64,000 nt of DNA, from contig NZ_CAJVCE010000003.1 of the NCBI RefSeq assembly GCF_910594985.1, positions 62,001 through 126,000 on the forward strand, written 5' to 3'. Positions 18,602 through 27,063 of this stretch are shown in pieces; position 1 is the first letter of the stretch, and every line of letters begins with the position of its first letter. Below the pieces are notes generated by a model, which did not search any database, had not been told where the DNA came from, and was given only the letters and a program-made list of their open reading frames with translations. Source of the DNA: Paenibacillus allorhizosphaerae. Its GTDB lineage: Bacteria; Bacillota; Bacilli; Paenibacillales; NBRC-103111. A program made the translations under genes and the position numbers.

Positions 18602-18877
18602 TTATGATAAACCGAAACGTATCGGCAGGTTTCTTCTGAATTGCTGTCTTTTTATCTTCCTTTGGATATGATGGGCGCCGATCAAATTTTCCGAAAGCTT
18701 CTTGTTATCGCTCGTACCGCGCGTTCTCAGATCGGCCACCCAATCACTCGCTTTTCCCGCCAAGTCGGGACAGCCTTTCGATTTCACGAATAAAAAGTCG
18801 CCGGGTAGCAAATATTGATTATCGACGATCAAAAAGTGCTGCCAATCGTATGGCCCGGCGAATAGCCCCCCCCCTAT
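18602..18877 (-). pseudogene. Possible decayed gene fragment with a C9 tract
   Basis: The minus strand is open for 92 codons and reads ...[17 protein letters not shown] and then [19 protein letters not shown]. This looks like real protein, but there is no start codon with a ribosome site, and the frame begins in a run of nine G (minus strand) just after a stop. A slippage or loss at that tract could have broken an older gene that continued upstream. I do not recognise the family. Confidence 0.3.
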
Positions 18878-18954
18878 TCAATGCCCACCCACGTAAAAAG
18901 ACCGCACTCGCGTCAACCGCTTACGACACGAATGCGCTCCTTTCTTCTCGTTCC

Positions 18955-20517
18955 TTATGGGCTCACTTCCATGAGATCCAACAGCTTCTTGGGGCCGACT
19001 GCTTGAATTAACCATGGGATGCGTGGACCTTCATTTTGATTTAGGACCAAATTATAAATGATCGTAAATAAACGTTTTTGATTCGATCTCATTACTTTTT
19101 TATCTTCATCATGACAAATCGCGTATATTTGTTCCATTAATTGCTCGCCTTCTACTTCGGAACTTTTCAGCAAACCGCAAAATGCTTGCACCCATCCGCG
19201 TTCCGTCGAACTTAGCGTATTATAAAAGGCGGTGTCGGCGCACTCTTTCACCTCTACTTGCTTTTGCGGATACCAGCACTTAATCCAGTGCTCCGCGCGT
19301 CGGACGATCGGCTCAAGCTCCTCTATCGAGTACTCCTCGCCGTTTCGGGTTAAGATGTCCTTTAGCAGCGCCCTATCGAAATGAACCAGCGGCAATAAAC
19401 TGGAAACGTGGCTGAATTTCGGCGTCTTTCCCCAGGGCTCCGTCGTCATCATGGACAATTCCAACGCTTCCTTGAGTTCGCTGTTCAACGTGCCGGAATC
19501 GTACCCCTCACGGTATCTTTCATATTCCGTATAATTCCGGATCACGTCCTCGTCCATCCCGATATGAAAAGCGGCGCTCGGTTGATACTTGGCGAACATG
19601 AACAATATCAGCTCCGGGCTGTATACGTTCAGCAGATCGTCAGGCGTATAGTTGTGTCCGGAAGAACTGGACATTTTGGTGTGACTGCCTTTGATGCTAA
19701 TAAATTCGTAAGGCAAATACGCCGGCGGCACGTTCTCGAAAATGATTTCCGATAAGGCCTTGGCTACATTGTAGCTGCCGGTCTCCGATGAGTGGTCGCG
19801 GCCTCCAGGCTCGAACAACACGCCTTCTCTGCTCCAACGCATCGGCCAATCCAGTTTCCATTGCAGTTTGATGTTCGTTGCATCGGGGATATAGAGCATG
19901 TCTTGGCGACCGCATTGACAGCTATACGCCAACGTATCCGTTTGTTCATCGAACGATTGAATCGTGGTCGTATCCTTCCGGCAAACCTCGCAGTATACAT
20001 GAACAGGAAAGTAACCATCACGTTCGTCCTCGCTGGCATCGCCCGTTTTGAAGGCCATGACGATATCGTAAATTTCTTTTCTCTTCCTAAGAACATGAAG
20101 GATGGATGGATTGTATCTTTTCGATTGATACTCCCGGCTCTGGTATATAAACTCCGGTTGTATGCCAAACACCGATAAAGCATTTTCGAACTGCCTCTCA
20201 AAATGCTGCGCGTAGGAATCGTGACATCCGTACGGACACGGAACCTCCGAGTAAGGCATCCCGATATATTTTTCAAAGGCTGGATCTATCCCGGCGGGAA
20301 CTTTCCGGAACCGGTCGAAGTCGTCCCACGAAAATATAAATCGTAGGTTTTGGTCCGACTGTTCGAGCGCTCTCACGACAAAATAGGTCGTTACAATTTC
20401 CCTGAAATTGCCGATGTGTACAGCCCCTGACGGGCTGATCCCCGATGCGCACACAAACGTACTGCGGTCAGGATGCTGCTCAATTAAACGGTTTGCGATG
20501 CTATAAGCCCAATGCAT
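18955..20517 (-). CDS. lysK: Lysyl-tRNA synthetase, class I
   Basis: A 520-residue class I LysRS, the type common in archaea and found as a second enzyme in some Bacilli. It charges tRNA-Lys with lysine in the cytoplasm. The HIGH-type motif is SGAVHIGNFRE near residue 30 and the KMSKS-type motif is TKMSSSSGHN near residue 285. A zinc-ribbon-like region has cysteine pairs (VYCEVCRKD...YSCQCGRQ). GAGGTGAA precedes the ATG. The gene is monocistronic and is led by a T-box, so its expression should rise when tRNA-Lys is uncharged. In Bacillus cereus a comparable class I enzyme backs up the normal class II LysRS; whether that holds here cannot be seen. Confidence 0.95.
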   Translation of the reverse strand: MHWAYSIANRLIEQHPDRSTFVCASGISPSGAVHIGNFREIVTTYFVVRALEQSDQNLRFIFSWDDFDRFRKVPAGIDPAFEKYIGMPYSEVPCPYGCHDSYAQHFERQFENALSVFGIQPEFIYQSREYQSKRYNPSILHVLRKRKEIYDIVMAFKTGDASEDERDGYFPVHVYCEVCRKDTTTIQSFDEQTDTLAYSCQCGRQDMLYIPDATNIKLQWKLDWPMRWSREGVLFEPGGRDHSSETGSYNVAKALSEIIFENVPPAYLPYEFISIKGSHTKMSSSSGHNYTPDDLLNVYSPELILFMFAKYQPSAAFHIGMDEDVIRNYTEYERYREGYDSGTLNSELKEALELSMMTTEPWGKTPKFSHVSSLLPLVHFDRALLKDILTRNGEEYSIEELEPIVRRAEHWIKCWYPQKQVEVKECADTAFYNTLSSTERGWVQAFCGLLKSSEVEGEQLMEQIYAICHDEDKKVMRSNQKRLFTIIYNLVLNQNEGPRIPWLIQAVGPKKLLDLMEVSP

Positions 20518-20544
20518 AATTCTTCACCTCTGTTTTGGAATAAT

Positions 20545-20853
20545 TAGAAAAAGCCCCCGTCCGCAAGATTGTCATCTTGAGGACGAGAGCTTATGTCAGC
20601 GCCGTGGTACCACCCCAGTTTGTGAATATGTTGCCATATTCACCTCTTCGGGTACGGCCATTACGCTTATACCCTATCTCTGTAACGGGAGATCCCGTCA
20701 TACCATCCTTGAGCGCTGTGCTCAATTCCATATGAAGCTCCGAGTTTTTTTTCGTTAAGAACGCCGCTGCCCCATTTCACCGTGCTGGAGCTCTCTGTGA
20801 ACGCCGGTTCTTAATTACTCTTCTCATCATCGCATTATTCGCGTTTGTTATTT
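20545..20853 (-). ncRNA. T-box leader (tRNA-Lys responsive)
   Basis: The leader between the promoter and the lysK start contains GATGATGAGAAGAGTA (stem I GA motif), AGAGAG, and the T-box core GGTGGTACCACGG (plus-strand 20602-20614). It ends in a terminator (20548-20592: AGCCCCCGTCC paired with GGACGAGAGCT, then T run). The expected specifier region after stem I holds eight consecutive A (minus strand of 20745-20752), so an AAA lysine codon can be read there. Uncharged tRNA-Lys would favour the antiterminator and allow lysK transcription. Confidence 0.93.
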
Positions 20854-20859
20854 TATGTA

Positions 20860-20888
20860 ATATTAGCGTGAAGATGGGGTGATGTCAA
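20860..20888 (-). promoter_or_regulatory. Promoter of the T-box/lysK transcript
   Basis: TTGACA (20883-20888) and TAATAT (20860-20865) are separated by 17 bases, a near-consensus sigma-A promoter. It places the transcript start near 20853, just ahead of the T-box. Confidence 0.8.
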
Positions 20889-20922
20889 ATCCAATTTTTC
20901 AGAAAAAATTTGCAATTCAACC

Positions 20923-21876
20923 TTATGCGCCGATGCTCTTGAGCTCTTTCGTTAAACTGTCTAACGTTTCCGCACGGTCTTGCGCATCTTGGTCGTCGAA
21001 TAATAGCTGCTCGATGAATTCCCATATATCCTCCAGTTTCCGTCTCCCTTGGTAAAACTGCAGCGCCTCGAGATTCACTTCGTAATTGACATGATGTTTC
21101 CGATACTCGCTAAAAAACATACCGTAGTACGGCTTGTCCACCATAAACATCAGATCCGCCTCCGCCGGCGCTAACCGCAGCCCTTCCCAATCAATCCATA
21201 TGAGCTTCTCCCCGGACTGCATCAGATTCCAGTAATGTATGTCCGTATGGCATAAGACCATGCGCACCGAACTGTCCTTCAAGACGGCGGACAGCTTCTC
21301 AACCGTATTGATCCGTTCATGAAGCTGTGCGGAGAAAGGATGCAGCACTGAGCCGATATCGTCAGGAATATCCTTATTTCCCGGGTGCAGCACATCCCGT
21401 AACTGCTGCAAATACGGCACGTGATAGTTTTCTTGTATCGCACGCGTTTCCACGGTAATTTCCGCTCCATACTTGTGCAGTTCCGCAATCATTTGCGAAA
21501 GCTGGCTTACTTGCTCATCGCTTAACGCTTGATCGCCGATCGTGTCTCCTTCAATGTACTCGTAAAGCAGATAAACGCCGTGATCGTCCTCGCATTTATA
21601 CTGGCCATTCTTGGTATGAACAGGCACGGGAATTTTTCCTTGCAAGCCGCTATGATGCATCAGCCAACCCATGATCGGCATATAGGCATCGATCAGAGCC
21701 GTCCATTTGGGTGTCGAAACTCTGCTTTTTTCATACATCTTCAAAAAGTACGGTCGTTCATGGCTTGTCACTCGAAACGCTAAAGCGGCCCATCCGCCCT
21801 TTTGCGGCGTTACGTCAATCGGATCGATACCGTAGTGCGCCTGTAGAACGGCGGTTAAATCGTATAAATGGTTCAT
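20923..21876 (-). CDS. APH-fold phosphotransferase (spectinomycin-kinase-like group)
   Basis: A 317-residue protein with the APH catalytic loop VLCHTDIHYWNLM and the following IWIDWEGLRLAPAEADL. The N-lobe shows YFLKMYEKSR with a candidate ATP-binding lysine. The closest overall resemblance by pattern is to the APH(9)/HSK2 group. The chosen ATG (21876) has GGGAGGG nine bases upstream; a longer frame lacks one. Substrate unknown; antibiotic, amino alcohol and sugar are all possible. It lies downstream of nothing obvious on its strand. Confidence 0.85.
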   Translation of the reverse strand: MNHLYDLTAVLQAHYGIDPIDVTPQKGGWAALAFRVTSHERPYFLKMYEKSRVSTPKWTALIDAYMPIMGWLMHHSGLQGKIPVPVHTKNGQYKCEDDHGVYLLYEYIEGDTIGDQALSDEQVSQLSQMIAELHKYGAEITVETRAIQENYHVPYLQQLRDVLHPGNKDIPDDIGSVLHPFSAQLHERINTVEKLSAVLKDSSVRMVLCHTDIHYWNLMQSGEKLIWIDWEGLRLAPAEADLMFMVDKPYYGMFFSEYRKHHVNYEVNLEALQFYQGRRKLEDIWEFIEQLLFDDQDAQDRAETLDSLTKELKSIGA

Positions 21877-22361
21877 CTCGTTCCCTCCCTTGCTCACTAT
21901 TCTCTTCATCCTGTAGCTGTTCCCCATTCTTGTTATGCATAGCTGAGCGCGAATCTCCGCTGCCTGAAAATCCCTCGGTATCCTATATATGATAGATCAA
22001 AGCGGTCGCCTGATCAACAATCATTAGTGCGAAGATACTCCATTCGGTTCCGTAATTCATCATCTGTCCCAGTTTGGCAATCAACCTGTCGAGCATCTTG
22101 CGAACTTCACCTTCTTTTTCATTACGGTCCTCCAGTGTGCAGCGAAATTGCTCATTTGCGGTCAAACAAAGGCGTAACGGCTCGAATTACCAAACGTTTC
22201 AGCTTGACATCCGAGAGGCAGTTCACTATCATTTGAAACTATTCTACGATTTTTGTCGTAATAGAAGATAAGCGAGGTGATAGGATGAGATAAAAGAGAG
22301 TGAGATGCATTTATTGTTGTAGGTATCCGATGACAATAACAACAAGGGGAGGAATAAATTT
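21877..22361. other. Intergenic region with the promoter of the lipoprotein gene
   Basis: No convincing gene. On the plus strand TTGACA (22204-22209) and TATCAT (22227-22232) with a 17-base spacer form a good promoter for the lipoprotein gene at 22362. A short minus-strand frame (21983-22165) lacks a ribosome site and is not accepted. Confidence 0.55.
22204..22232 (+). promoter_or_regulatory. Promoter of the Ala/Pro-rich lipoprotein gene
   Basis: TTGACA, 17-base spacer, TATCAT. Predicted start is near 22239, giving a leader of about 120 bases before the gene at 22362. Confidence 0.65.
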
Positions 22362-22841
22362 ATGAAAAAACTTGTCATTGCAATGGCTTTACTATTAACT
22401 GCTGTCGGGTGCTCGGCTGTTGACAATCCGAACCAATCCGCAGCCCCAGCCCCCACCAGTCCCCAAACCGATGCAACGGCTGCTCCGAACAATGTGCCGG
22501 AGACGACTCCACCTACAACGAATCCGCCGGCGGCACCTGCGCCTGCTCCGGTAGCGCCTGCTCCTGAACAGACCGCTCCAGCGCCGACTCCGCCCAAGCC
22601 AGTCATTCCTGCACCGCCAACTGGAGCAAAAGAAGTGCCATATGTGACCAAGCAGCAGATCGACTCCGTTGAACTGAACTCTACATACGATCAGGTGTCC
22701 ACGAAGATCGGTCTCGGTAAACTCGTTTCCCAAAACGAACATCAAGCGATTTATCAGTATCAGGGAAAAAATGGAGGCACCGCGAAGTTAATATTTTGGG
22801 ACGGAAAGCTGAACAGCAAAGGCGTTAGCGATTTGAATTAA
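22362..22841 (+). CDS. Lipoprotein with Pro/Ala-rich linker and a BLIP/SmpA-like C-terminal domain
   Basis: A 159-residue lipoprotein. The signal peptide ends in A-V-G-C, with the lipidated cysteine at residue 17. Residues 18-90 are a low-complexity linker of Pro, Ala, Thr and Asn that would span the cell wall. The C-terminal 60 residues (TKQQIDSVELNSTYDQVS, then YQYQGKNGGTAKLIFW) match the pattern of the small SmpA/BLIP-type or DUF3862 domain, in which a helix pair packs on a sheet. Function unknown; a binding or scaffold role at the cell surface is likely. AGGGGAGGA precedes the ATG. Confidence 0.8.
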   Translation: MKKLVIAMALLLTAVGCSAVDNPNQSAAPAPTSPQTDATAAPNNVPETTPPTTNPPAAPAPAPVAPAPEQTAPAPTPPKPVIPAPPTGAKEVPYVTKQQIDSVELNSTYDQVSTKIGLGKLVSQNEHQAIYQYQGKNGGTAKLIFWDGKLNSKGVSDLN

Positions 22842-22889
22842 TCAAAAAGTTTGTGCAGCCCCTAAAAACGTACTGACGCGGCTGAATAT

Positions 22890-22943
22890 GAAAAAGGGAT
22901 ATTGGCTGTACGTCGACAAGCACGATGTACTGTCAATATCCCT
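22890..22943 (-). terminator. Long hairpin terminator
   Basis: AGGGATATTG (22895-22904) pairs with CAATATCCCT (22934-22943), and inside it GTACGTCG pairs with CGATGTAC. The minus-strand side ends in five T. It directly abuts the stop of the minus-strand gene remnant at 22944. Confidence 0.75.
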
Positions 22944-23108
22944 CTATTTGTTAATCCCCGTACCAGGGCGGCATTTTTTCATCCAATATAGGGTTATTTT
23001 CTCCATTACCCACGCATACTTTTTCCGATATTTGAGGTCCTCTTCCGTTTCAATCATATTCAAGGCCGTTTGCTTGACAATTTCATCATGATTATCAAGG
23101 CTGTACCG
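22944..23108 (-). pseudogene. 3' remnant of an unidentified gene
   Basis: Fifty-four sense codons on the minus strand read like protein (RYSLDNHDEIVKQTALNMIE, then DLKYRKKYAWVMEK) and stop at a TAG that touches a terminator hairpin. Upstream the frame is closed by a TAA after a short ATG-initiated stretch, so the gene appears truncated. No family recognised. The rest of the 22842-23205 gap is empty apart from the hairpin. Confidence 0.35.
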
Positions 23109-23205
23109 TTATCCTCCCGACAGTACCATTTTCCCCAAAAAGAAAAGGTTCAACCTCATGGCTGAACCTGCGGATATTCGGATTGCTATATCAATGATGT
23201 CATGG

Positions 23206-24087
23206 TTATGTAAACATGTGAAGCTGGGCTAACGCATTAGTCAACCCTTTGCGGTGCGCCTCCACAGACCCTGAATAGCGGTGGTCTTCCAACTCGATGC
23301 AAACCGGTCCGCGATATCCCGCTTGATCCAGCTCGAATGTCACCGTCAGCCAATGGATGCTCCCTTCACCGGGTATCGTATAACGCCACGGGCCCTCGCT
23401 GAACTTGGCAGTTTTTGCAAACACCGGACGTTGCGAACGGCCGAATAAATAGACGTTTTCGTCTAAAATGGCACAATCTTTCGCATGAACATGGGCGATC
23501 CGTTCGGCGAATTCGCGCAAGAAACGGATGTGGTCAATGCCCAGACGAACCAAATGCGACGGATCATAATTAATGCACAGCGCCGGCGAAGGAATGGCTG
23601 CAAACATTGCGCGCAGCATCTCCGGCGTGCAGCCGAGCGTCGGATAATGCGGGGCGGGTCCCGGGTAACCCTCAAGTACAAGCTTGATGCCAAGCCGCTC
23701 GGCCTGCTCCGTAATGGCCGGAAAGACGTCGCAAAACATGCCGAACGATTCGGATAGCGGCGTCGCCGCTTGTTCCGGCACAAGGCACATAAAGCATGTT
23801 GTCGCACCGAGTTCGGCCGCTTCGGACAGCTGGACGATCAGCTCCCGCACGGCTTCGTTACGTTTGCCCTCATCTCTGCTAAGCAGCTGCGGAACTTTAC
23901 GGGCATCGAAGCTGCCGAGCGATAAACCGGCCTCGGATAGCGCCGTCATATTCTCTTTCGTGATCGACTGCAAGTCTACGTAACCGAATCCTGCCTCTTT
24001 CAGCCAATGAAACCATTCATTCCATTGCTCCGGTTCTTTTGCCATCGCAACACCTTGCGTCAGTCTGACGCCTACTCTGCTGGACAT
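23206..24087 (-). CDS. Sugar phosphate isomerase/epimerase (TIM barrel)
   Basis: A 293-residue protein of the xylose isomerase-like superfamily. Visible active-site strands include KLVLEGYPGPAPHYP (glutamate ligand), LCINYDPSHL (Asp and His ligands), IAHVHAKDC (His) and the late glutamate in VCIELEDHRYSG. A GGAGG lies 13 bases before the ATG. It follows a Gfo/Idh dehydrogenase gene with a 41-base gap on the same strand. Such pairs are common in catabolism of inositols and unusual sugars, where one oxidises and the other isomerises. Substrate unknown. Confidence 0.87.
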   Translation of the reverse strand: MSSRVGVRLTQGVAMAKEPEQWNEWFHWLKEAGFGYVDLQSITKENMTALSEAGLSLGSFDARKVPQLLSRDEGKRNEAVRELIVQLSEAAELGATTCFMCLVPEQAATPLSESFGMFCDVFPAITEQAERLGIKLVLEGYPGPAPHYPTLGCTPEMLRAMFAAIPSPALCINYDPSHLVRLGIDHIRFLREFAERIAHVHAKDCAILDENVYLFGRSQRPVFAKTAKFSEGPWRYTIPGEGSIHWLTVTFELDQAGYRGPVCIELEDHRYSGSVEAHRKGLTNALAQLHMFT

Positions 24088-24128
24088 GCTGAATATTCAA
24101 CCTCCTTCATTTCCGTAACATGTTTGGT

Positions 24129-25121
24129 TTAAAGCGAAATCCATTGCCCTGCATTTGCTGCGCTTGTCCAAGCAGCCTCCGTCAGCCGTGCGATGCGAAG
24201 TCCGCAGGAAGCGGGAGCGGCGGCTTCTTCTTTGCGGCCAAGAATGAGGTTGACGAAGTCTTTGTCGGGATCAGAGGATGCGGGAAATTCATCTGTGGTG
24301 ATCGCAATGGGTTGATTTTGTCCTTCCCTGGCGACAAGCAGCGTATTGTTCCGATACATTGCCGTTCCTTTGTCTCCATGGAATGTAATGTCTTCATACA
24401 GGCCGATGCTGGCGCTGCCGACGACGTTGAACGTACCGAACGCGCCGCCCTTGAACCGGACCGTCAGCGCAGAATCGATGTCGACCGGAGTGCCCCGGTT
24501 ATCGATGCAAGCCGATACGGACTGCGGCTCCAGTCCGGTAACCCACAGCACGACATCGAGCAGATGGCTGCCGGAGTCGTTCAGCTGTCCGCCGCAAGAC
24601 AATGCGGGGTCCTGTCTCCATGTTCCTGCCGTTGCCTGCATCCATTTTTGCGCCTGGTAAGCGCATACATATTGAATGCGGCCCAGTTCGCCACTTTGCA
24701 CCAAGTCTCTAAGGTACACGAATGGGCCCAACCCATGGCGTTGGTACGCAACGGCCAAATGTTTCTTGCACGCTTCGGCATGTTGAATGATGCGCTGCGC
24801 ATTCTCCGAGCCCGCGACAAAAGGCTTCTCCATCAGCACGTGTAATCCTGCGTCAAGACAAGCCATCCCCTGCTCGTAATGCTGACTGTGCGGCGTTACG
24901 ATCACTGCGGCATCCGCTGCCGTATGCTCCAGAGCCTGGCGGTAATCCGCATAGACCGGAACCTCGGCAAGCTGCGGAAACCTGCGTTTCGTCTCCTCCA
25001 GCGACTTTTCGGAAGGGTCCGCCAGCGCTGCAATTTCCGCTTCCGGCACTTGCAGCAGCTTCTGAATATGGCTTCTCCCCATTCCTCCGACACCGATCAT
25101 CAAAAAACGAACTTTCTCCAT
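24129..25121 (-). CDS. Gfo/Idh/MocA family oxidoreductase
   Basis: A 330-residue NAD(P)-dependent sugar or polyol dehydrogenase. The N-terminal Rossmann fold has FLMIGVGGMGRSHIQKLL, the strand DAAVIVTPHSQHYEQG, and the family motif VLMEKPFVAG with the catalytic-site lysine. The C-terminal domain contains DSGSHLLDVVLW with the conserved Asp/His. The start at 25121 has GAGGAGG nine bases upstream; longer frames do not. It is cotranscribed with the isomerase at 23206-24087. Confidence 0.92.
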   Translation of the reverse strand: MEKVRFLMIGVGGMGRSHIQKLLQVPEAEIAALADPSEKSLEETKRRFPQLAEVPVYADYRQALEHTAADAAVIVTPHSQHYEQGMACLDAGLHVLMEKPFVAGSENAQRIIQHAEACKKHLAVAYQRHGLGPFVYLRDLVQSGELGRIQYVCAYQAQKWMQATAGTWRQDPALSCGGQLNDSGSHLLDVVLWVTGLEPQSVSACIDNRGTPVDIDSALTVRFKGGAFGTFNVVGSASIGLYEDITFHGDKGTAMYRNNTLLVAREGQNQPIAITTDEFPASSDPDKDFVNLILGRKEEAAAPASCGLRIARLTEAAWTSAANAGQWISL

Positions 25122-25267
25122 CACAGCATCCTCCTCATTGGCTAAGGCTAACCATCGGATCGTCATCGGGAGCTCTTCGTCGATGCGTTGCAGAGTACAT
25201 GATTCAGGCACAAGATGCGGTATCGAACTGGCCGGCTTATACTTCATATTCGATCGCTGTACGGTTT

Positions 25268-25312
25268 ATGACCGATGGATGACCCGTTCTTATACGGGAA
25301 ACCATCGGTCAT
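25268..25312. repeat. Strong inverted repeat between two minus-strand operons
   Basis: ATGACCGATGG and CCATCGGTCAT are perfect 11-base arms; CCCGT / ACGGG pair inside them. No T tract follows on either strand. It could terminate the TetR-DUF2269-DoxX operon or act upstream of the dehydrogenase gene. The arm sequence ACCGATGG also occurs in the TetR promoter at 26892-26904, so a shared operator is possible. Confidence 0.5.
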
Positions 25313-25325
25313 CCGGCTCGCTCCG

Positions 25326-25760
25326 TTAGCCTGCGAGCAGAATAGCGGCAATGAACACAAGCTGCAGCACCGTTCTTAAGCCAAGCGGCGTGGGCGCTCT
25401 TCCGCCCAGCGTTATCGCGTTCCGTGCGGCGCGAACGTTGGCAGGAAACATCGCGATCAGCATCACGGCCAGACCAACGGAAGCGATGGATGCCGTGGGT
25501 GGATACAACAGAAGGAGCGCGCCTGCCATTTCGGCAATGCCGGTTAACGTCACAATCCAATCCGGCCTGGGCAAAGACGGAGGCACCATCCGGATCAAAT
25601 CCGGCCTCCGCTTTCCCCAGTGAGCGGATGCGGCAATAAGCAGCATGGCGGAGACGGCGTATTGAAGCGATGTATGCCAGTCACCCATATACGTCCATCC
25701 TGAAAGACCGGCTCCGTACAGCACAAGGAACGTTGCAACCATAACGATAAACGGAATCAT
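25326..25760 (-). CDS. DoxX family membrane protein
   Basis: A 144-residue protein with four hydrophobic segments and the DoxX-like motif GIAEMAGALLLL after a short positively charged loop (RPDWIVTLT). It is the last gene of a three-gene operon with a TetR regulator and a DUF2269 protein, 15 bases behind the latter. Its role is unknown; the operon is probably induced by a small hydrophobic ligand of the TetR protein. Confidence 0.82.
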   Translation of the reverse strand: MIPFIVMVATFLVLYGAGLSGWTYMGDWHTSLQYAVSAMLLIAASAHWGKRRPDLIRMVPPSLPRPDWIVTLTGIAEMAGALLLLYPPTASIASVGLAVMLIAMFPANVRAARNAITLGGRAPTPLGLRTVLQLVFIAAILLAG

Positions 25761-25775
25761 GTGCCTCTCTCCCCA

Positions 25776-26243
25776 TTATATACTTTGACTGATCATCAAA
25801 TAAAGAATAATGATCGGAAGCAGCGTCGCTGCCGTCCCGTAGATGGCCCATGACTTGGATGCGCGCTTATAGTCGGCCGATATCGCGCCTGTACCGAGCG
25901 CTTCCCGGCTGTAACGGATCATCCGCCGCTGAAGCGGGATTAAGACAGCAAGCCAAATGATGCCCGTTATCGCAAACAGGAACAGCGAAGACGTCAGCCA
26001 GTTGAATCCGGAGAAGGAATGCCCCGCTTGCACCGCCATCACGTTGCCGGAGACGATAATGAGAAGCAGTCCCGGCAGTGTAAAGCAATAGTCCGCCAAC
26101 ATGACGTTTTTGGCGGCGCTGTGGATGACTTCCGCATTGCCTCCGATATCGGCTCTCACTTTCCAGAACGCAGCCGTCATAATGTTGCCGACAAACAATA
26201 TGACCCCAAGCACATGCAGGAACAACCAGAATGACATGTTCAT
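25776..26243 (-). CDS. DUF2269-type integral membrane protein
   Basis: A 155-residue protein with four membrane segments. The start SFWLFLHVLGVILFVGNIM and the later SGNVMAVQAGHSF follow the pattern of DUF2269 proteins. Its ATG overlaps the stop codon of the TetR gene (ATGA), so translation is coupled. Biochemical role unknown. Confidence 0.82.
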   Translation of the reverse strand: MNMSFWLFLHVLGVILFVGNIMTAAFWKVRADIGGNAEVIHSAAKNVMLADYCFTLPGLLLIIVSGNVMAVQAGHSFSGFNWLTSSLFLFAITGIIWLAVLIPLQRRMIRYSREALGTGAISADYKRASKSWAIYGTAATLLPIIILYLMISQSI

Positions 26244-26860
26244 TGCTCCCCTTTCTCAAATTTTATGCCGAGCAGATCGCCCATGAGCGCCGCATAGTCG
26301 GCGGAACGGAACGAGTGATTCAGGTTCACGCTCTCGCCAATCACCGAGCGGATGCGGATGCCGAAGGAGATAAGCACGAACAGCTCCGATGTTTTCGCAG
26401 CGTCGATTTTGCTTGAGAGCACGCCTTTTCGCTGTCCGGCTTCGATCCAGGATACGGAACGAAGCACCGATGCTTCGTAAAACCGGCGAAGAATTTCATT
26501 CACTGCCGGCAGTCCGGCTCTGCCGACCAAATAGGCGATGACCCGATTCGTAATCTCATCCCCCTTCTCGATTTCCGGCAAGCCCGCCGTAATTTGGCTC
26601 ATCGGGCCGATTGCATCATCGCCATTCTCCTGAACCTTGCGAACGAACCGTTCATTGATTTGATCAAGCCGTTCTTCCAGCACTTTGGCGAACAATTCCT
26701 CTTTGCTGTCCACATAATGAAATATTGCACCCTTTGATAAGCCGGACTCTTCCATAATATGCTTCATCGTTATCGACTCGCAGCCTTTCTCGGCAATGAG
26801 CTTCTTCACGGTCTGAAGGAGAAGCTCTATTGTTTTTTGCCTGCGTTCTTCCTGTTTCAC
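26240..26860 (-). CDS. TetR family transcriptional repressor
   Basis: A 206-residue regulator. The N-terminal helix-turn-helix shows GCESITMKHIMEESGLSKGA, then IFHYVDSKEELF, standard for TetR. The remaining all-helical domain should bind a ligand. The GTG at 26860 is chosen: it has AAGAGGTGA seven bases upstream, and the TATAAT box of the promoter overlaps the longer reading frame. It heads the operon with the DUF2269 and DoxX genes and almost surely represses itself through the palindromes in its promoter. Confidence 0.93.
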   Translation of the reverse strand: MKQEERRQKTIELLLQTVKKLIAEKGCESITMKHIMEESGLSKGAIFHYVDSKEELFAKVLEERLDQINERFVRKVQENGDDAIGPMSQITAGLPEIEKGDEITNRVIAYLVGRAGLPAVNEILRRFYEASVLRSVSWIEAGQRKGVLSSKIDAAKTSELFVLISFGIRIRSVIGESVNLNHSFRSADYAALMGDLLGIKFEKGEQ

Positions 26861-26881
26861 TCCAATCACCTCTTGTTCCTC

Positions 26882-26923
26882 ATTATACATACCGACCATC
26901 GGTTTGTAAATAGACTATTTACA
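26882..26923 (-). promoter_or_regulatory. Promoter and operator of the TetR operon
   Basis: On the minus strand TTTACA (26905-26910) and TATAAT (26882-26887) are 17 bases apart. A perfect 9-1-9 palindrome, TGTAAATAGTCTATTTACA (26905-26923), covers the -35 box. A second palindrome, ACCGATGGTCGGT, fills the spacer. Both positions would let the repressor block RNA polymerase. Confidence 0.82.
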
Positions 26924-27063
26924 ATCATTTACTGTTCCTTCCTTGCCAACGAAAAAAAACCATCACCTAGCGATGGTTCCCTCCCCTTTCACGTTCGAAC
27001 GGCGTGGCCAGGCCGTCCAACTTCCATATCAAAGACGCGGCTATGGGATCGTTCGCCGAACTT

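Noticed and set aside
21983..22165. Short minus-strand frame reading MLDRLIAKLGQMMNYG
   Set aside because: Some coding look but no ribosome site, and not placed in a transcript; too weak to annotate.
25122..25247. Longer start for the Gfo/Idh gene
   Set aside because: The added residues do not belong to the Rossmann fold and there is no ribosome site; 25121 has GAGGAGG.
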